Counted from the stretch's first letter, positions 16,364-24,772 are shown. The stretch: 45,931 nt of DNA from Hyphomicrobiales bacterium (GCA_900469345.1 UBWZ01000024.1:1-45931), one strand, 5' to 3'. Numbers and translations are program-made. The notes: generated by a model from the letters alone, not told the origin.

Positions 16364-17490
16364 ACATATCCTCGCGGACCACGGAACGGCTGGTGCATGT
16401 GCCGCTTGGCGATCGCGCCTACGACATCCTGATCGGGCCGGGCCTCATCGGTCGGGCCGGCGGCGAGATCACGGCGAGGCTCAAGGGGCGTCGGGCGGCG
16501 ATCGTCACCGACGAGAACGTGGCGCCGCATTATCTGGAAGCGCTGATGGACAGCCTGCAGACCGACGGCATCGAAGCCGTGTCGCTGACGCTGCCTGCCG
16601 GCGAGAAGACCAAAAGCCTCGAGCATCTGGCGACGGTCACCGACATGGTGCTGGCGGCGCGGATCGAACGCAGCGACGCGGTGATAGCACTCGGCGGCGG
16701 CGTGATCGGCGACCTTGCGGGGTTTGCGGCCGGCATCGTGCGACGCGGCGTGCGGTTCGTGCAAATTCCGACGACGCTGCTGTCGCAGGTCGATTCGTCC
16801 GTCGGCGGCAAGACCGGCATCAACACGCGGCATGGAAAGAACCTGCTCGGCGTGTTCCACCAGCCGGATCTTGTGCTCGCGGATACCTCGACGCTCGACA
16901 CCCTCTCGGAGCGGGAATTCCGGGCCGGCTATGCGGAAGTCGCCAAATACGGCCTGATCGACAAGCCGGAATTTTTCGACTGGCTGGAGAAGAACTGGCG
17001 CCAGGTGTTTGCCGGCGGGCCGGAGCGGATCGAGGCGATCGCCGTCAGCTGCCAGGCCAAGGCCGACATGGTGGTGGAGGACGAACGGGAGACGGGGCGG
17101 CGGGCGCTGCTCAACCTCGGACACACGTTCGGACATGCGCTCGAGGCTGCGACGCAGTACGACAGCGCCAGGCTGGTGCATGGCGAGGGCGTGTCGATCG
17201 GCATGGTGCTGGCGCACCAGTTCTCGGCGCGTCTCAACCTTGCAAGCCCCGACGAAGCGGAAAGGGTCGAGGCGCATCTTCGGGCCGTCGGCCTTCCGAC
17301 CCGCATCAACGACATCGCGGGCGAGCTTCCGCCGACCGAAAGGCTGATCGAGGCCATCGCGCAGGACAAAAAGGTGAAGAGCGGCAAGCTCACCTTCATC
17401 CTCACCCACGGTGTCGGCGAGGCCTTCATTGCAGACGACGTTCCCTCGTCGGAGGTGTCGAGCTTCCTGGAGAGCAAGCGATCGGCATGA
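16360..17490 (+). CDS. aroB: 3-dehydroquinate synthase
   Basis: A 376-residue NAD- and Zn-dependent enzyme converting DAHP to 3-dehydroquinate in aromatic amino-acid synthesis. Family motifs include GGGVIGDLAGFAA, IPTTLLSQVDSSVGGKTGIN and the metal-binding LNLGHTFGHALE and HGEGVSIGM. The start codon overlaps the aroK stop. Its stop codon lies inside the first unit of a short tandem repeat that leads into the CorC-like gene. Confidence 0.96.
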   Translation: MNISSRTTERLVHVPLGDRAYDILIGPGLIGRAGGEITARLKGRRAAIVTDENVAPHYLEALMDSLQTDGIEAVSLTLPAGEKTKSLEHLATVTDMVLAARIERSDAVIALGGGVIGDLAGFAAGIVRRGVRFVQIPTTLLSQVDSSVGGKTGINTRHGKNLLGVFHQPDLVLADTSTLDTLSEREFRAGYAEVAKYGLIDKPEFFDWLEKNWRQVFAGGPERIEAIAVSCQAKADMVVEDERETGRRALLNLGHTFGHALEAATQYDSARLVHGEGVSIGMVLAHQFSARLNLASPDEAERVEAHLRAVGLPTRINDIAGELPPTERLIEAIAQDKKVKSGKLTFILTHGVGEAFIADDVPSSEVSSFLESKRSA

Positions 17491-17539
17491 GCAAACGACA
17501 TGAGCACAAGCACATGAGCACGAGGACATGAGCACGAGG
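17485..17539 (+). repeat. Short tandem repeat carrying several start codons
   Basis: Four consecutive units: one of 13 bases (17485-17497) and three of 14 bases (17498-17511, 17512-17525, 17526-17539). Each carries AC/GC-ATGAGCA; the last two units are identical (ACATGAGCACGAGG). ATGs occur at 17487, 17500, 17514 and 17528. Because 14 is not a multiple of 3, neighbouring ATGs fall in different frames. Confidence 0.9.
17487..17531 (+). CDS. Possible 14-codon leader ORF linking aroB and corC-like gene
   Basis: The ATG at 17487 overlaps the aroB TGA (ATGA), and its 14 codons end in a TGA at 17529-17531 that overlaps the ATG (17528) of the CorC-like gene. Such a chain could couple the translation of all three frames. 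The product (MSKRHEHKHMSTRT) looks arbitrary and is made of repeat units, so this may be chance. Confidence 0.3.
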   Translation: MSKRHEHKHMSTRT

Positions 17540-18415
17540 ACGGGGCTGTCGTCACGCATGGTCAACGGGCTGGTTCAGGCGCTGCTGAAGATGACGGGCG
17601 CTGCCTTGTCCGAGCAGACGCTGGCCACCGCCGACCACGACGCCCTTCACGCGGCTCTCGACGCCAAGCATCGCAGCGGCCAGGCCGACGGCCAAAGCCG
17701 CGACCGGCTGAGCGGGCTGTTCGAGCTCGAGGAGCTGGAAGTCTCCGACGTGATGAAGCACCGCACGGTCATGCGTGCCCTCAATGCGGAGGAGCCCCCG
17801 GATGTGATCGTCCGGGCGGTTCTGGAAAGCCCGTATACGCGGATGCCGCTCTGGCGGCACTCGACGGAGAATATCATCGGCGTCGTGCACGCCAAGGACC
17901 TGCTGCGGGCGCTGGCGGAACCGATGCTCGAGGGGCAGACGGTCGAGATCACGAAGATCGCCCAGAAACCCTGGTTCGTGCCGGACAGCACGAGCCTCAA
18001 GGACCAGTTGAGCGCGTTTCTCAGACGCAAGATGCATTTTGCCGTCGTCGTCGATGAATATGGCGAGGTGCAGGGCATCGTGACGCTCGAGGATATTCTC
18101 GAGGAAATCGTCGGCGACATCGCCGACGAGCACGACATCGAGATGCAGGGTGTGCGGCAGGAAGCCGACGGTTCCATCGTCGTGGATGGTTCGGTGCCGA
18201 TCCGCGACCTCAACCGGGCGCTCGACTGGAGCCTGCCGGACGACGAGGCGACCACCATCGCCGGCCTGGTCATCCACGAATCGAAGCTCATTCCGCAGGA
18301 GCGCCAGGCCTTCACCTTCTACGGCAAGCGGTTCATCGTCATGAAGCGGGAAAAAAACCGCATTACCCGGCTGCGCATCCGTCCAGCGGAAGAGGCCGCA
18401 CTACCGGCAGAGTAA
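17528..18415 (+). CDS. CorC/HlyC-type CBS-domain protein without membrane domain
   Basis: A 295-residue protein with two CBS motifs (about residues 65-190) and a C-terminal CorC_HlyC transporter-associated domain (about 205-285, TIAGLVIHESKLIPQE region). Landmarks are ELEVSDVM, SPYTRMPLW, GVVHAKDLLRAL and VVDEYGEVQGIVTLEDILEEIVGDI. In family terms these proteins regulate Mg/Co or other cation transport. No DUF21/CNNM membrane domain is present, as in E. coli CorC (about 292 residues). The start is ATG 17528, with GAGG only two bases before it; the in-frame ATG at 17558 is an alternative. It follows aroB by 37 bases. Confidence 0.85.
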   Translation: MSTRTGLSSRMVNGLVQALLKMTGAALSEQTLATADHDALHAALDAKHRSGQADGQSRDRLSGLFELEELEVSDVMKHRTVMRALNAEEPPDVIVRAVLESPYTRMPLWRHSTENIIGVVHAKDLLRALAEPMLEGQTVEITKIAQKPWFVPDSTSLKDQLSAFLRRKMHFAVVVDEYGEVQGIVTLEDILEEIVGDIADEHDIEMQGVRQEADGSIVVDGSVPIRDLNRALDWSLPDDEATTIAGLVIHESKLIPQERQAFTFYGKRFIVMKREKNRITRLRIRPAEEAALPAE

Positions 18416-18474
18416 AAGGGGTCTAAGGCGCGCCAGCTCTTGGATTTGCCGTTTTCCAACCCATCTATGATCGA

Positions 18475-18756
18475 CTACCAGCGGGTTGCTTCGCCCGGTG
18501 CCGAGGCTTCCACCGCAAGGGCGTGAAGTCCCGCATCGAGTTCCGGCTTCAACAGGGAATTGACCGTCCGGTGCCGATCCAGCCGGCTCATGCCCGAAAA
18601 TTTCTCCGAGACCACGCGGACCCGCATGTGGGTTTCGCCAGTTCCTGTGATGTCGGGCTGGTGCCCCGCGTGATGGTGGCTCTCATCGATGACGATCAGG
18701 CGCTCGGGATCGAGGTGTTCCTGCAGCACGGCTTCTATCCGGGTCTTGACCGACAT
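18475..18756 (-). CDS. bolA: BolA family protein
   Basis: A 93-residue BolA-type protein of class II KH-like fold. The family partners monothiol glutaredoxins and takes part in iron-sulfur cluster and iron regulation; E. coli BolA also affects shape genes. The conserved histidine-bearing DESHHHAGH region and the FSGMSRLDRHRTVNSLL helix are visible. ATG 18756 (MSVKTRIEAVL) fits the family start, whereas the longer frame runs into the divergent DnaJ gene promoter. It is divergent from the J-domain gene by about 100 bases and converges with the CorC-like gene. Confidence 0.92.
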   Translation of the reverse strand: MSVKTRIEAVLQEHLDPERLIVIDESHHHAGHQPDITGTGETHMRVRVVSEKFSGMSRLDRHRTVNSLLKPELDAGLHALAVEASAPGEATRW

Positions 18757-18860
18757 GTAGCAACTCCATGGACCGACGCGAGGGGCCACCCAGAAACCAG
18801 CAACAAACCGCTTTGTCAATTCTTGTTCGGCCCCGCCCGGCGTCCCATAATAAGTGCCTC

Positions 18861-19490
18861 ATGAAACTTGACTCCAAATACTTCGACCGCATCCGGACGC
18901 GCCGGAACAGGCCACAGGAAGCGGCGCCGCAAACGCCGACCTGTCAATGGGACGGGTGCGAGAAGCCCGGGGCCCACCGCGCTCCCGTGGGCCGCAACGC
19001 GGAGGGGCAGTTCTTCCTGTTCTGCTTCGAGCACGTCAAGGAATACAACAAGGGCTACAACTACTTTTCCGGCCTGTCCGATACCGAGATCGCCCGCTAC
19101 CAGAAGGAAGCGATTACCGGTCACAGGCCGACCTGGACCGTCGGCGTGAACAAGGCCGCCAAGGATGCGCCGCTGCATTCCACGGCGCGGTCCGGTCCAT
19201 CCGCTGCCCAGCAGCGCTACAAGGATCCGTTCGGTTTCGTCAGCCAGGCGCGGACGGCCGGATCGTCGCGGTTCGAGACGCAGGGACGCAAGCTGAAGAC
19301 GCTGGAGGCGAAGGCCTTCGACACGATGGGGCTTGGCGCCAATGCGACATCCGGCGAAATCAAGACCCGCTACAAGGAGCTGGTGAAGAAACACCACCCT
19401 GATGCCAATGGGGGCGATCGCGGTTCGGAGGAACGTTTTCGCGCCGTCATCCAAGCATATCAGTTGTTGAAGCAGGCGGGTTTCTGCTAA
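18861..19490 (+). CDS. J-domain (DnaJ-like) protein
   Basis: A 209-residue protein with a C-terminal J domain (about residues 155-209) containing the essential HPD (His179-Pro180-Asp181), so it should stimulate an Hsp70 (DnaK) ATPase. The N-terminal part has two cysteines in CQWDGC and a third in FFCFEH-like sequence, possibly metal-binding but short of a classical zinc finger. A basic linker separates the two. This is not DnaJ itself, which has a Gly/Phe region and four zinc-finger repeats. It lies about 60 bases before cobS. Client and partner are unknown. Confidence 0.9.
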   Translation: MKLDSKYFDRIRTRRNRPQEAAPQTPTCQWDGCEKPGAHRAPVGRNAEGQFFLFCFEHVKEYNKGYNYFSGLSDTEIARYQKEAITGHRPTWTVGVNKAAKDAPLHSTARSGPSAAQQRYKDPFGFVSQARTAGSSRFETQGRKLKTLEAKAFDTMGLGANATSGEIKTRYKELVKKHHPDANGGDRGSEERFRAVIQAYQLLKQAGFC

Positions 19491-19550
19491 CCGTAGCCAT
19501 TCTGGAATAAAGGACGATGGCCGAGCGGCGGCTTGTGCCTTGGAGAGATG

Positions 19551-20543
19551 ATGAGCAAGATTGATCTAGATATCGCCAACCTTCCCGACACCACCGTATC
19601 CGTCCGGGAAGCCTTCGGCATCGATAGCGACCTGAGAGTTCCAGCCTACAGCCATGGCGATCCCTATGTTCCGGACCTCGATCCGGACTATCTGTTCGAT
19701 CGTGACACGACGCTCGCCATTCTCGCAGGCTTTGCCCATAACCGACGCGTGATGGTGTCCGGCTTCCACGGCACCGGCAAGTCCACCCATATCGAGCAGG
19801 TCGCTGCGCGCCTCAACTGGCCGTGCGTGCGCATCAACCTCGACAGCCATGTCAGCCGAATCGATCTCGTCGGCAAGGACGCGATCGTCCTCAAGGACGG
19901 CAAGCAGATCACCGAGTTTAAGGACGGCATCCTGCCCTGGGCCTACCAGCATAACGTCGCACTGGTGTTCGACGAATACGATGCGGGTCGCCCGGACGTT
20001 ATGTTCGTCATCCAGCGCGTGCTGGAATCCTCCGGTCGCCTGACCCTGCTCGACCAGAGCCGGGTGATCCGCCCGCACCCCGCCTTCCGCCTGTTTGCGA
20101 CCGCCAACACGGTCGGCCTGGGCGATACGACCGGCCTCTACCATGGCACGCAGCAGATCAACCAGGCGCAGATGGACCGGTGGTCGATCGTCACGACGCT
20201 GAACTATCTGCCGCATGAAAAGGAAGTCGATATCGTTTCGGCCAAGGTCAAGAGCTTCGGCTCGACCACCGAAGGCCGCGAGACGGTTTCGAAGATGGTT
20301 CGCGTCGCCGATCTGACGCGGTCGGCCTTCATCAACGGCGACCTGTCGACGGTGATGAGCCCGCGGACCGTGATCACCTGGGCCGAAAACGCCGAAATCT
20401 TCGGCGATGTCGCCTTCGCCTTCCGGATCACCTTCCTCAACAAGTGCGACGAGCTGGAACGGGCGCTGGTCGCCGAGCAGTACCAGCGCGCCTTCGGCGT
20501 GGAGCTGAAGGAAAGTGCCGCCAACATCGTGCTGGGAGCGTAG
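19551..20543 (+). CDS. cobS: Cobaltochelatase subunit CobS (AAA+ ATPase)
   Basis: A 330-residue AAA+ ATPase of the aerobic cobaltochelatase CobNST, which inserts Co2+ into hydrogenobyrinic acid a,c-diamide during cobalamin synthesis. Walker A GFHGTGKST is at residues 71-79 and Walker B-like VFDEYDAG near 138. Later ATPase motifs include SRVIRPHPAF and FATANTVGLGDTTGLYHG. The product is close in character to rhizobial CobS. A GGAGAG site precedes ATG 19551; ATG 19548 is possible. CobT follows 19 bases later. CobN is not in the window, so the third subunit is encoded elsewhere. Confidence 0.95.
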   Translation: MSKIDLDIANLPDTTVSVREAFGIDSDLRVPAYSHGDPYVPDLDPDYLFDRDTTLAILAGFAHNRRVMVSGFHGTGKSTHIEQVAARLNWPCVRINLDSHVSRIDLVGKDAIVLKDGKQITEFKDGILPWAYQHNVALVFDEYDAGRPDVMFVIQRVLESSGRLTLLDQSRVIRPHPAFRLFATANTVGLGDTTGLYHGTQQINQAQMDRWSIVTTLNYLPHEKEVDIVSAKVKSFGSTTEGRETVSKMVRVADLTRSAFINGDLSTVMSPRTVITWAENAEIFGDVAFAFRITFLNKCDELERALVAEQYQRAFGVELKESAANIVLGA

Positions 20544-20562
20544 GCGCGAGGGAGGCAGGATC

Positions 20563-22461
20563 ATGGCAGGTCGCGGAGACAATTCGAAAAGCAAGACCGG
20601 CGGTCCGGTGGACGTCGAGCCGTTGCGCCAGGCGATCACCGGGTGCGTGCGTTCGATCGCGGGAAGCGGCGAAGTCGAGGTCTCGTTCGCCAACGAGCGT
20701 CCGGGCCTTGCCGGCGAGCGCATCCGGCTGCCCGAGATCTCCAAGCGTCCGACCGCCCACGAGCTTGCGGTGACCCGCGGGCTCGGCGATTCGATGGCGC
20801 TTCGCATCGCCTGCCACGACGCCAAGGTCCATGCGACCATGGCGCCGCAGGGCACCGACGCCCGCACCGTTTTCGATGCGGTCGAACAGGCGCGCGTCGA
20901 ATCGATCGGCGCCCTGCGCATGGCCGGCATGGCCGCCAACCTGAATTCGATGCACACCGAGAAATATGCCAAGGCAAATTTCTCCGGCGTCGAGCGGCAG
21001 GAGGACGCGCCTCTTGCCGAGGCGATCGCCATGATGGTGCGCGAGCGCTTGACGGGCGTGAAGCCGCCTGAGACGGCAGGCAAGGTGCTCGACCTGTGGC
21101 GGCCGTTCATCGAGGACAAGGCGCGCGGCGACCTCGACAATCTTGGTTCGGTGCTCGAAGACCAGCAGGCCTTCGGCAAGGTCATTCGCCATATGCTGTC
21201 CTCCATGCAGATGGCCGAGGACCTGGCCAGCGACGACAACGAACCGGAAGAAATCGACAATCCTAACGACGACGACCAGCCCCGCAGCGGCGAAACCGAG
21301 ACCGAAGAGGTCGAGGAAGAAGCCGGCACGGATGCCGCGCCCGCCGAGCAGAGCGAGGCTGCCGACGAGGAACTGGACGAAGGCGAGATGGAAGGCGCGG
21401 AAATGTCGGACGACGACATGTCCGACGAGGGTGACGATCACTCCGAGACGCCCGGCGAGACGAAGCGACCGCAGAGCCCGTTCGACGACTTCAACGAGAA
21501 GGTCGACTACCATATCTTCACGGAGGAATTCGACGAGGAGATCCTTGCCGAAGAGCTGTGCGACGAGTCGGAGCTCGACCGGCTACGCGCCTTCCTCGAC
21601 AAGCAGCTCGCCCACCTCCAGGGTGCGGTCGGACGGCTGGCGAACCGCCTGCAGCGGCGCCTGATGGCGCAGCAGAACCGGTCCTGGGATTTCGACCTCG
21701 AAGAGGGCTATCTCGATCCGGCGCGGCTGGTGCGCCTGATCATCGACCCGATGCAGCCGCTGTCCTTCAAGCGAGAGCGCGATACCCAGTTCCGTGATAC
21801 GGTCGTGTCGCTGGTGATCGACAACTCCGGCTCCATGCGCGGCCGGCCGATCACGGTTGCGGCGACCTGCGCCGACATTCTTGCCCGGACGCTGGAACGG
21901 TCCGGCGTCAAGGTGGAAATCCTCGGCTTCACCACCAAGGCTTGGAAGGGTGGGCAGGCCCGCGAACGTTGGCTTGCGAACGGCAAGCCCGCGACGCCGG
22001 GGCGCCTCAACGACCTGCGGCATATCGTCTACAAGAGCGCCGACGCGCCCTGGCGGCGCTCACGCCGCAATCTCGGGCTGATGATGCGCGAGGGGCTGCT
22101 TAAGGAAAACATCGACGGCGAAGCGCTGATGTGGGCCCACAACCGGCTGATCGGCCGGCCCGAGCAGCGCAAGATCCTGATGATGATCTCGGATGGCGCG
22201 CCGGTGGACGACTCGACCCTGTCGGTCAATCCGGGCAACTACCTCGAGCGCCATCTGCGTGCCGTGATCGAACAGATCGAGACGCGGTCCCCGGTGGAGC
22301 TCCTTGCCATTGGTATCGGCCACGACGTGACGCGCTACTACCGCAAGGCCGTGACCATCGTCGACGCCGACGAACTGGCGGGCGCCATGACGGAGCAGCT
22401 GGCTGCGCTGTTTGAAGAGAACACCGGCAGGTCCGCCAGTCGCAGGCGGCGGGCCGGGTGA
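20563..22461 (+). CDS. cobT: Cobaltochelatase subunit CobT
   Basis: A 632-residue partner of CobS in the CobNST cobaltochelatase. It contains a long, strongly acidic middle segment (about 225-305, Asp/Glu-rich) and a C-terminal von Willebrand A domain with the MIDAS motif DNSGSMRG near residue 420. The CobS/CobT pair form a two-tiered ring like the MgCh I/D subunits of magnesium chelatase. A GGAGGCAGG ribosome site precedes the ATG. The downstream secreted gene begins at a GTG overlapping the cobT stop. Confidence 0.95.
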   Translation: MAGRGDNSKSKTGGPVDVEPLRQAITGCVRSIAGSGEVEVSFANERPGLAGERIRLPEISKRPTAHELAVTRGLGDSMALRIACHDAKVHATMAPQGTDARTVFDAVEQARVESIGALRMAGMAANLNSMHTEKYAKANFSGVERQEDAPLAEAIAMMVRERLTGVKPPETAGKVLDLWRPFIEDKARGDLDNLGSVLEDQQAFGKVIRHMLSSMQMAEDLASDDNEPEEIDNPNDDDQPRSGETETEEVEEEAGTDAAPAEQSEAADEELDEGEMEGAEMSDDDMSDEGDDHSETPGETKRPQSPFDDFNEKVDYHIFTEEFDEEILAEELCDESELDRLRAFLDKQLAHLQGAVGRLANRLQRRLMAQQNRSWDFDLEEGYLDPARLVRLIIDPMQPLSFKRERDTQFRDTVVSLVIDNSGSMRGRPITVAATCADILARTLERSGVKVEILGFTTKAWKGGQARERWLANGKPATPGRLNDLRHIVYKSADAPWRRSRRNLGLMMREGLLKENIDGEALMWAHNRLIGRPEQRKILMMISDGAPVDDSTLSVNPGNYLERHLRAVIEQIETRSPVELLAIGIGHDVTRYYRKAVTIVDADELAGAMTEQLAALFEENTGRSASRRRRAG

Positions 22462-23462
22462 GGCAGACGCTTGTCACGGTCGTCCGTCCGCTTGTCGCGG
22501 CGATGCTTTTGTGTGGCGTCGCCCTGCCTGTGTCGCCGGCCAGCGAAACCGTGGGGATCACGGCCCGCAGCATCACGCAATTCAAAACCGGTTCCGACCA
22601 GGCCCGGTTTGGCAGGCTCGAGTTCATCGGCGGGCTCGAGTTCTCGTCGCCGGACGGTCGCCTGCAGTCGCTGTCGAGCATCCGCTTCCGGCGGGACGGG
22701 AAAAGCTTCGTCTCCGTCCTCGACACCGGAGACTGGTTGACGGGGCGGATCGACCGCGCGATCGACGGCCGGCTGAGTGGTCTGTCGGGCGTTTCCATCC
22801 ATCCCATCCTGCTCGCCAGCGGGCGCAGCGGCTCCAAGATGACGACAGATGCGGAAGGGCTTGCGCTTCGCCCCGGCCAGGCAATCGTCAGCTTCGAACA
22901 GCAGCATCGCGTCGACGTCTTCGCCGATCCGGGCTTTGAAGGCTCGCCACCCGTCAAGAGCCTCGACTTCCTGATCCCGGCGCGGGAGCTGCGGCGCAAT
23001 GCCGGCATGGAAACGGTGGTGGCTGCACCCGCGTCCAGCCCGCTCAAGGGCTCGCTGATGGTGATCGCCGAGCGGAGCCTCGACGACAAGGGCAACATGC
23101 TCGCCGCAATCCTGGAAGGGCCCATGAAGGGGCAGTTCACAGTCGTGCGCCATGATCCGTTCGACGCCACCGACGGCGCCTTCCTGCCGAACGGCGATTT
23201 CGTGCTGCTGGAGCGCCGGTTCAGCTTTCTGGGCGGGCTCGGCATGCGGATCCGCCTCATTCCGGGCGACAGCATCCGGCCCGGCGCGGCCGTCGACGGC
23301 GAGGTGCTGCTCGAGGCCGACCTCGGCTCTGCGATCGACAATATGGAAGGCATCGACGTGATTGCAGGACCGGAGGGCAAGCCGCACCTCATTCTCGTCT
23401 CGGACGACAACGGCAACCTGTTCCAGCGCAACGTGATGCTCGAATTCCGCCTCAACCCTTGA
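22458..23462 (+). CDS. Secreted esterase-like/phytase-like family protein
   Basis: A 334-residue exported protein: a hydrophobic N-terminal signal (about 10-28, LVAAMLLCGVALPVSPAS) leads into a beta-rich domain. Features such as EFSSPDGRLQSLSSIRFRRDG, EGLALRPGQAIVSFEQ and IDNMEGIDVIAGPEGKPHLILVSDDN fit the phytase/esterase-like beta-propeller family (PF13449 type). The start is GTG, overlapping the cobT stop (GTGA). The enzyme activity, if any, is unproven, and a role in cobalamin metabolism is only suggested by the overlap. Confidence 0.72.
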   Translation: MRQTLVTVVRPLVAAMLLCGVALPVSPASETVGITARSITQFKTGSDQARFGRLEFIGGLEFSSPDGRLQSLSSIRFRRDGKSFVSVLDTGDWLTGRIDRAIDGRLSGLSGVSIHPILLASGRSGSKMTTDAEGLALRPGQAIVSFEQQHRVDVFADPGFEGSPPVKSLDFLIPARELRRNAGMETVVAAPASSPLKGSLMVIAERSLDDKGNMLAAILEGPMKGQFTVVRHDPFDATDGAFLPNGDFVLLERRFSFLGGLGMRIRLIPGDSIRPGAAVDGEVLLEADLGSAIDNMEGIDVIAGPEGKPHLILVSDDNGNLFQRNVMLEFRLNP

Positions 23463-23521
23463 ATCGCCAAAACACTGTCACATCCTAGCGGTATCTGCAG
23501 TGCCTCACCGCGGAGGGCATC

Positions 23522-24076
23522 ATGGTTCGCATTCACGTCCTCGGCGCGTCGGGTTCGGGCACCACCACGCTTGGCAGCGCACTTGCCGGCACGCTCGGCA
23601 TTGCGCACCTCGACACGGACGATTTCTTCTGGATGCCGACCGACCCTCCCTATACGACCCCAAGGGACGTCGAGGCGCGTGTCGCGATGCTGCAGCAGCA
23701 GGCAAGATCCGATACGGGATGGGTGCTGTCGGGGTCGGCCCTCAAGTGGGCAAGGCCGTTCGAACGCCTCTACGAGCTGGTCGTGTTTTTGCGGATAGAC
23801 CCTTGGATCCGCATGGAGCGGATCCATCGACGTGAAGTCAGCCGCTACGGCGACCGGATCCTGCCCGGCGGCGACATGGCGGACAAGAGCCGGGAGTTCC
23901 TCGAATGGGCGGAAAGCTACGATACAGGCGGACCGGAACGGCGCAGCCTCGCTGCCCACAAGGCGTGGCTGCCGAGCCTCGCCGCGCCGGTTCTCACCCT
24001 TGACAGCGCGCGGCCGGTGGACGAGCTGGTGGCGCAGGTGGTTCGCCATCCGGCCGTCAGCGGCAAGATGGCGTAA
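23522..24076 (+). CDS. P-loop kinase-like protein (adenylate-kinase related)
   Basis: A 184-residue P-loop NTPase. The Walker A region reads GASGSGTTT at residues 8-16; the usual lysine is replaced by threonine. A DTDDF motif near residue 35 and an RRE/RYGDR lid-like segment follow. The family is annotated as adenylate kinase or topology-modulation-like; the substrate is unknown, and the missing lysine raises doubt about ATP binding although it is common in this family. A GGAGG site precedes the ATG. It lies 59 bases after the phytase-like gene. Confidence 0.75.
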   Translation: MVRIHVLGASGSGTTTLGSALAGTLGIAHLDTDDFFWMPTDPPYTTPRDVEARVAMLQQQARSDTGWVLSGSALKWARPFERLYELVVFLRIDPWIRMERIHRREVSRYGDRILPGGDMADKSREFLEWAESYDTGGPERRSLAAHKAWLPSLAAPVLTLDSARPVDELVAQVVRHPAVSGKMA

Positions 24077-24082
24077 GGATCG

Positions 24083-24724
24083 TCAGGCGGTCTTGGCTGC
24101 GCCCTGCGGCATCGGCTTCAGCACGTTCATCAAGGCGCCATAGGGCAGAAGCAGCACGACGCCGACGATGATCTTGACGGCGAGATCGCCAAGCGCCCAG
24201 GAGACCCAGCGCGGAGCCTCGAGCGCCAGGACACCGAGCACCGGCGCGGCGCTAATCGCGAACTCGTCATTGGCGCCAAGGAAGGCGAAGAGAGGCGCAA
24301 ACGCCAGCGAGAAGAACAGGATCGTGTCGAGCACCGTGCCGATCAGCGATGCGGCGAGCGGCGCCTTCCACCAGGACTTGCGGCGCAGCTCGTTGAAGAC
24401 GGAGATGTCGAGCAGCTGGCCGATCAGGAAGGCCGTGCCGGAGGCAATCGCGATGCGCGGCGCCGACAGCCAGAAGGACAGGGCGACGCCGACGACGAAG
24501 CCGACGAACACGACCCTGCGGGCAACCGAGGGACCGAACTGGCGGTTGGTGAGGTCGGTGATCAGGAAGGCGACAGGATAGCTGAAGGCGCCCCAGGTCA
24601 AGAGATCGCCAAGGGCGATGCCGAACAGCGATCCGGTGACAGGAAACTGAACGAGAAAATTGGAGGCGGTGACGACCGCTGCCATCAGCAGCGCATAGAC
24701 GAGGGTAAAGCGTTTGCTCAGCAT
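24083..24724 (-). CDS. Queuosine precursor transporter-type membrane protein (VUT/YhhQ family)
   Basis: A 213-residue hydrophobic protein with about six transmembrane helices. The TDLTNRQFG motif and the FLIGQLLDISVFNELR segment are characteristic of COG1738 (YhhQ), thought to import preQ0/preQ1 or queuine for tRNA queuosine. ATG 24724 (MLSKRFTLVY) is favoured because the open frame upstream is short, proline-rich and lies in the rpmB terminator region. No preQ1 riboswitch was recognised in the short leader. It lies about 110 bases downstream of rpmB on the same strand but a terminator separates them. Confidence 0.85.
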   Translation of the reverse strand: MLSKRFTLVYALLMAAVVTASNFLVQFPVTGSLFGIALGDLLTWGAFSYPVAFLITDLTNRQFGPSVARRVVFVGFVVGVALSFWLSAPRIAIASGTAFLIGQLLDISVFNELRRKSWWKAPLAASLIGTVLDTILFFSLAFAPLFAFLGANDEFAISAAPVLGVLALEAPRWVSWALGDLAVKIIVGVVLLLPYGALMNVLKPMPQGAAKTA

Positions 24725-24772
24725 TTTTTTATCCTGGGTGATGCCACCAGTTGGAGGGATGAAAGGCATGAG

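Noticed and set aside
19491..19550. Cobalamin riboswitch before cobS
   Set aside because: Only about 60 bases separate it from the J-domain gene, too short for the riboswitch, and no conserved box is seen.
19566..21419. Long minus-strand frame (617 codons) opposite cobS/cobT
   Set aside because: Serine-rich and without motifs; it spans two well-supported genes on the other strand.
18861..22461. J-domain protein plus AAA+ ATPase plus VWA protein as a defence or MoxR-VWA system
   Set aside because: The ATPase and VWA protein match CobS and CobT of cobaltochelatase closely, so the simple explanation is cobalamin synthesis.
22226..24049. Long minus-strand frame (607 codons) opposite cobT, the phytase-like and kinase genes
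   Set aside because: It crosses three supported genes and has the low-complexity look of a shadow.
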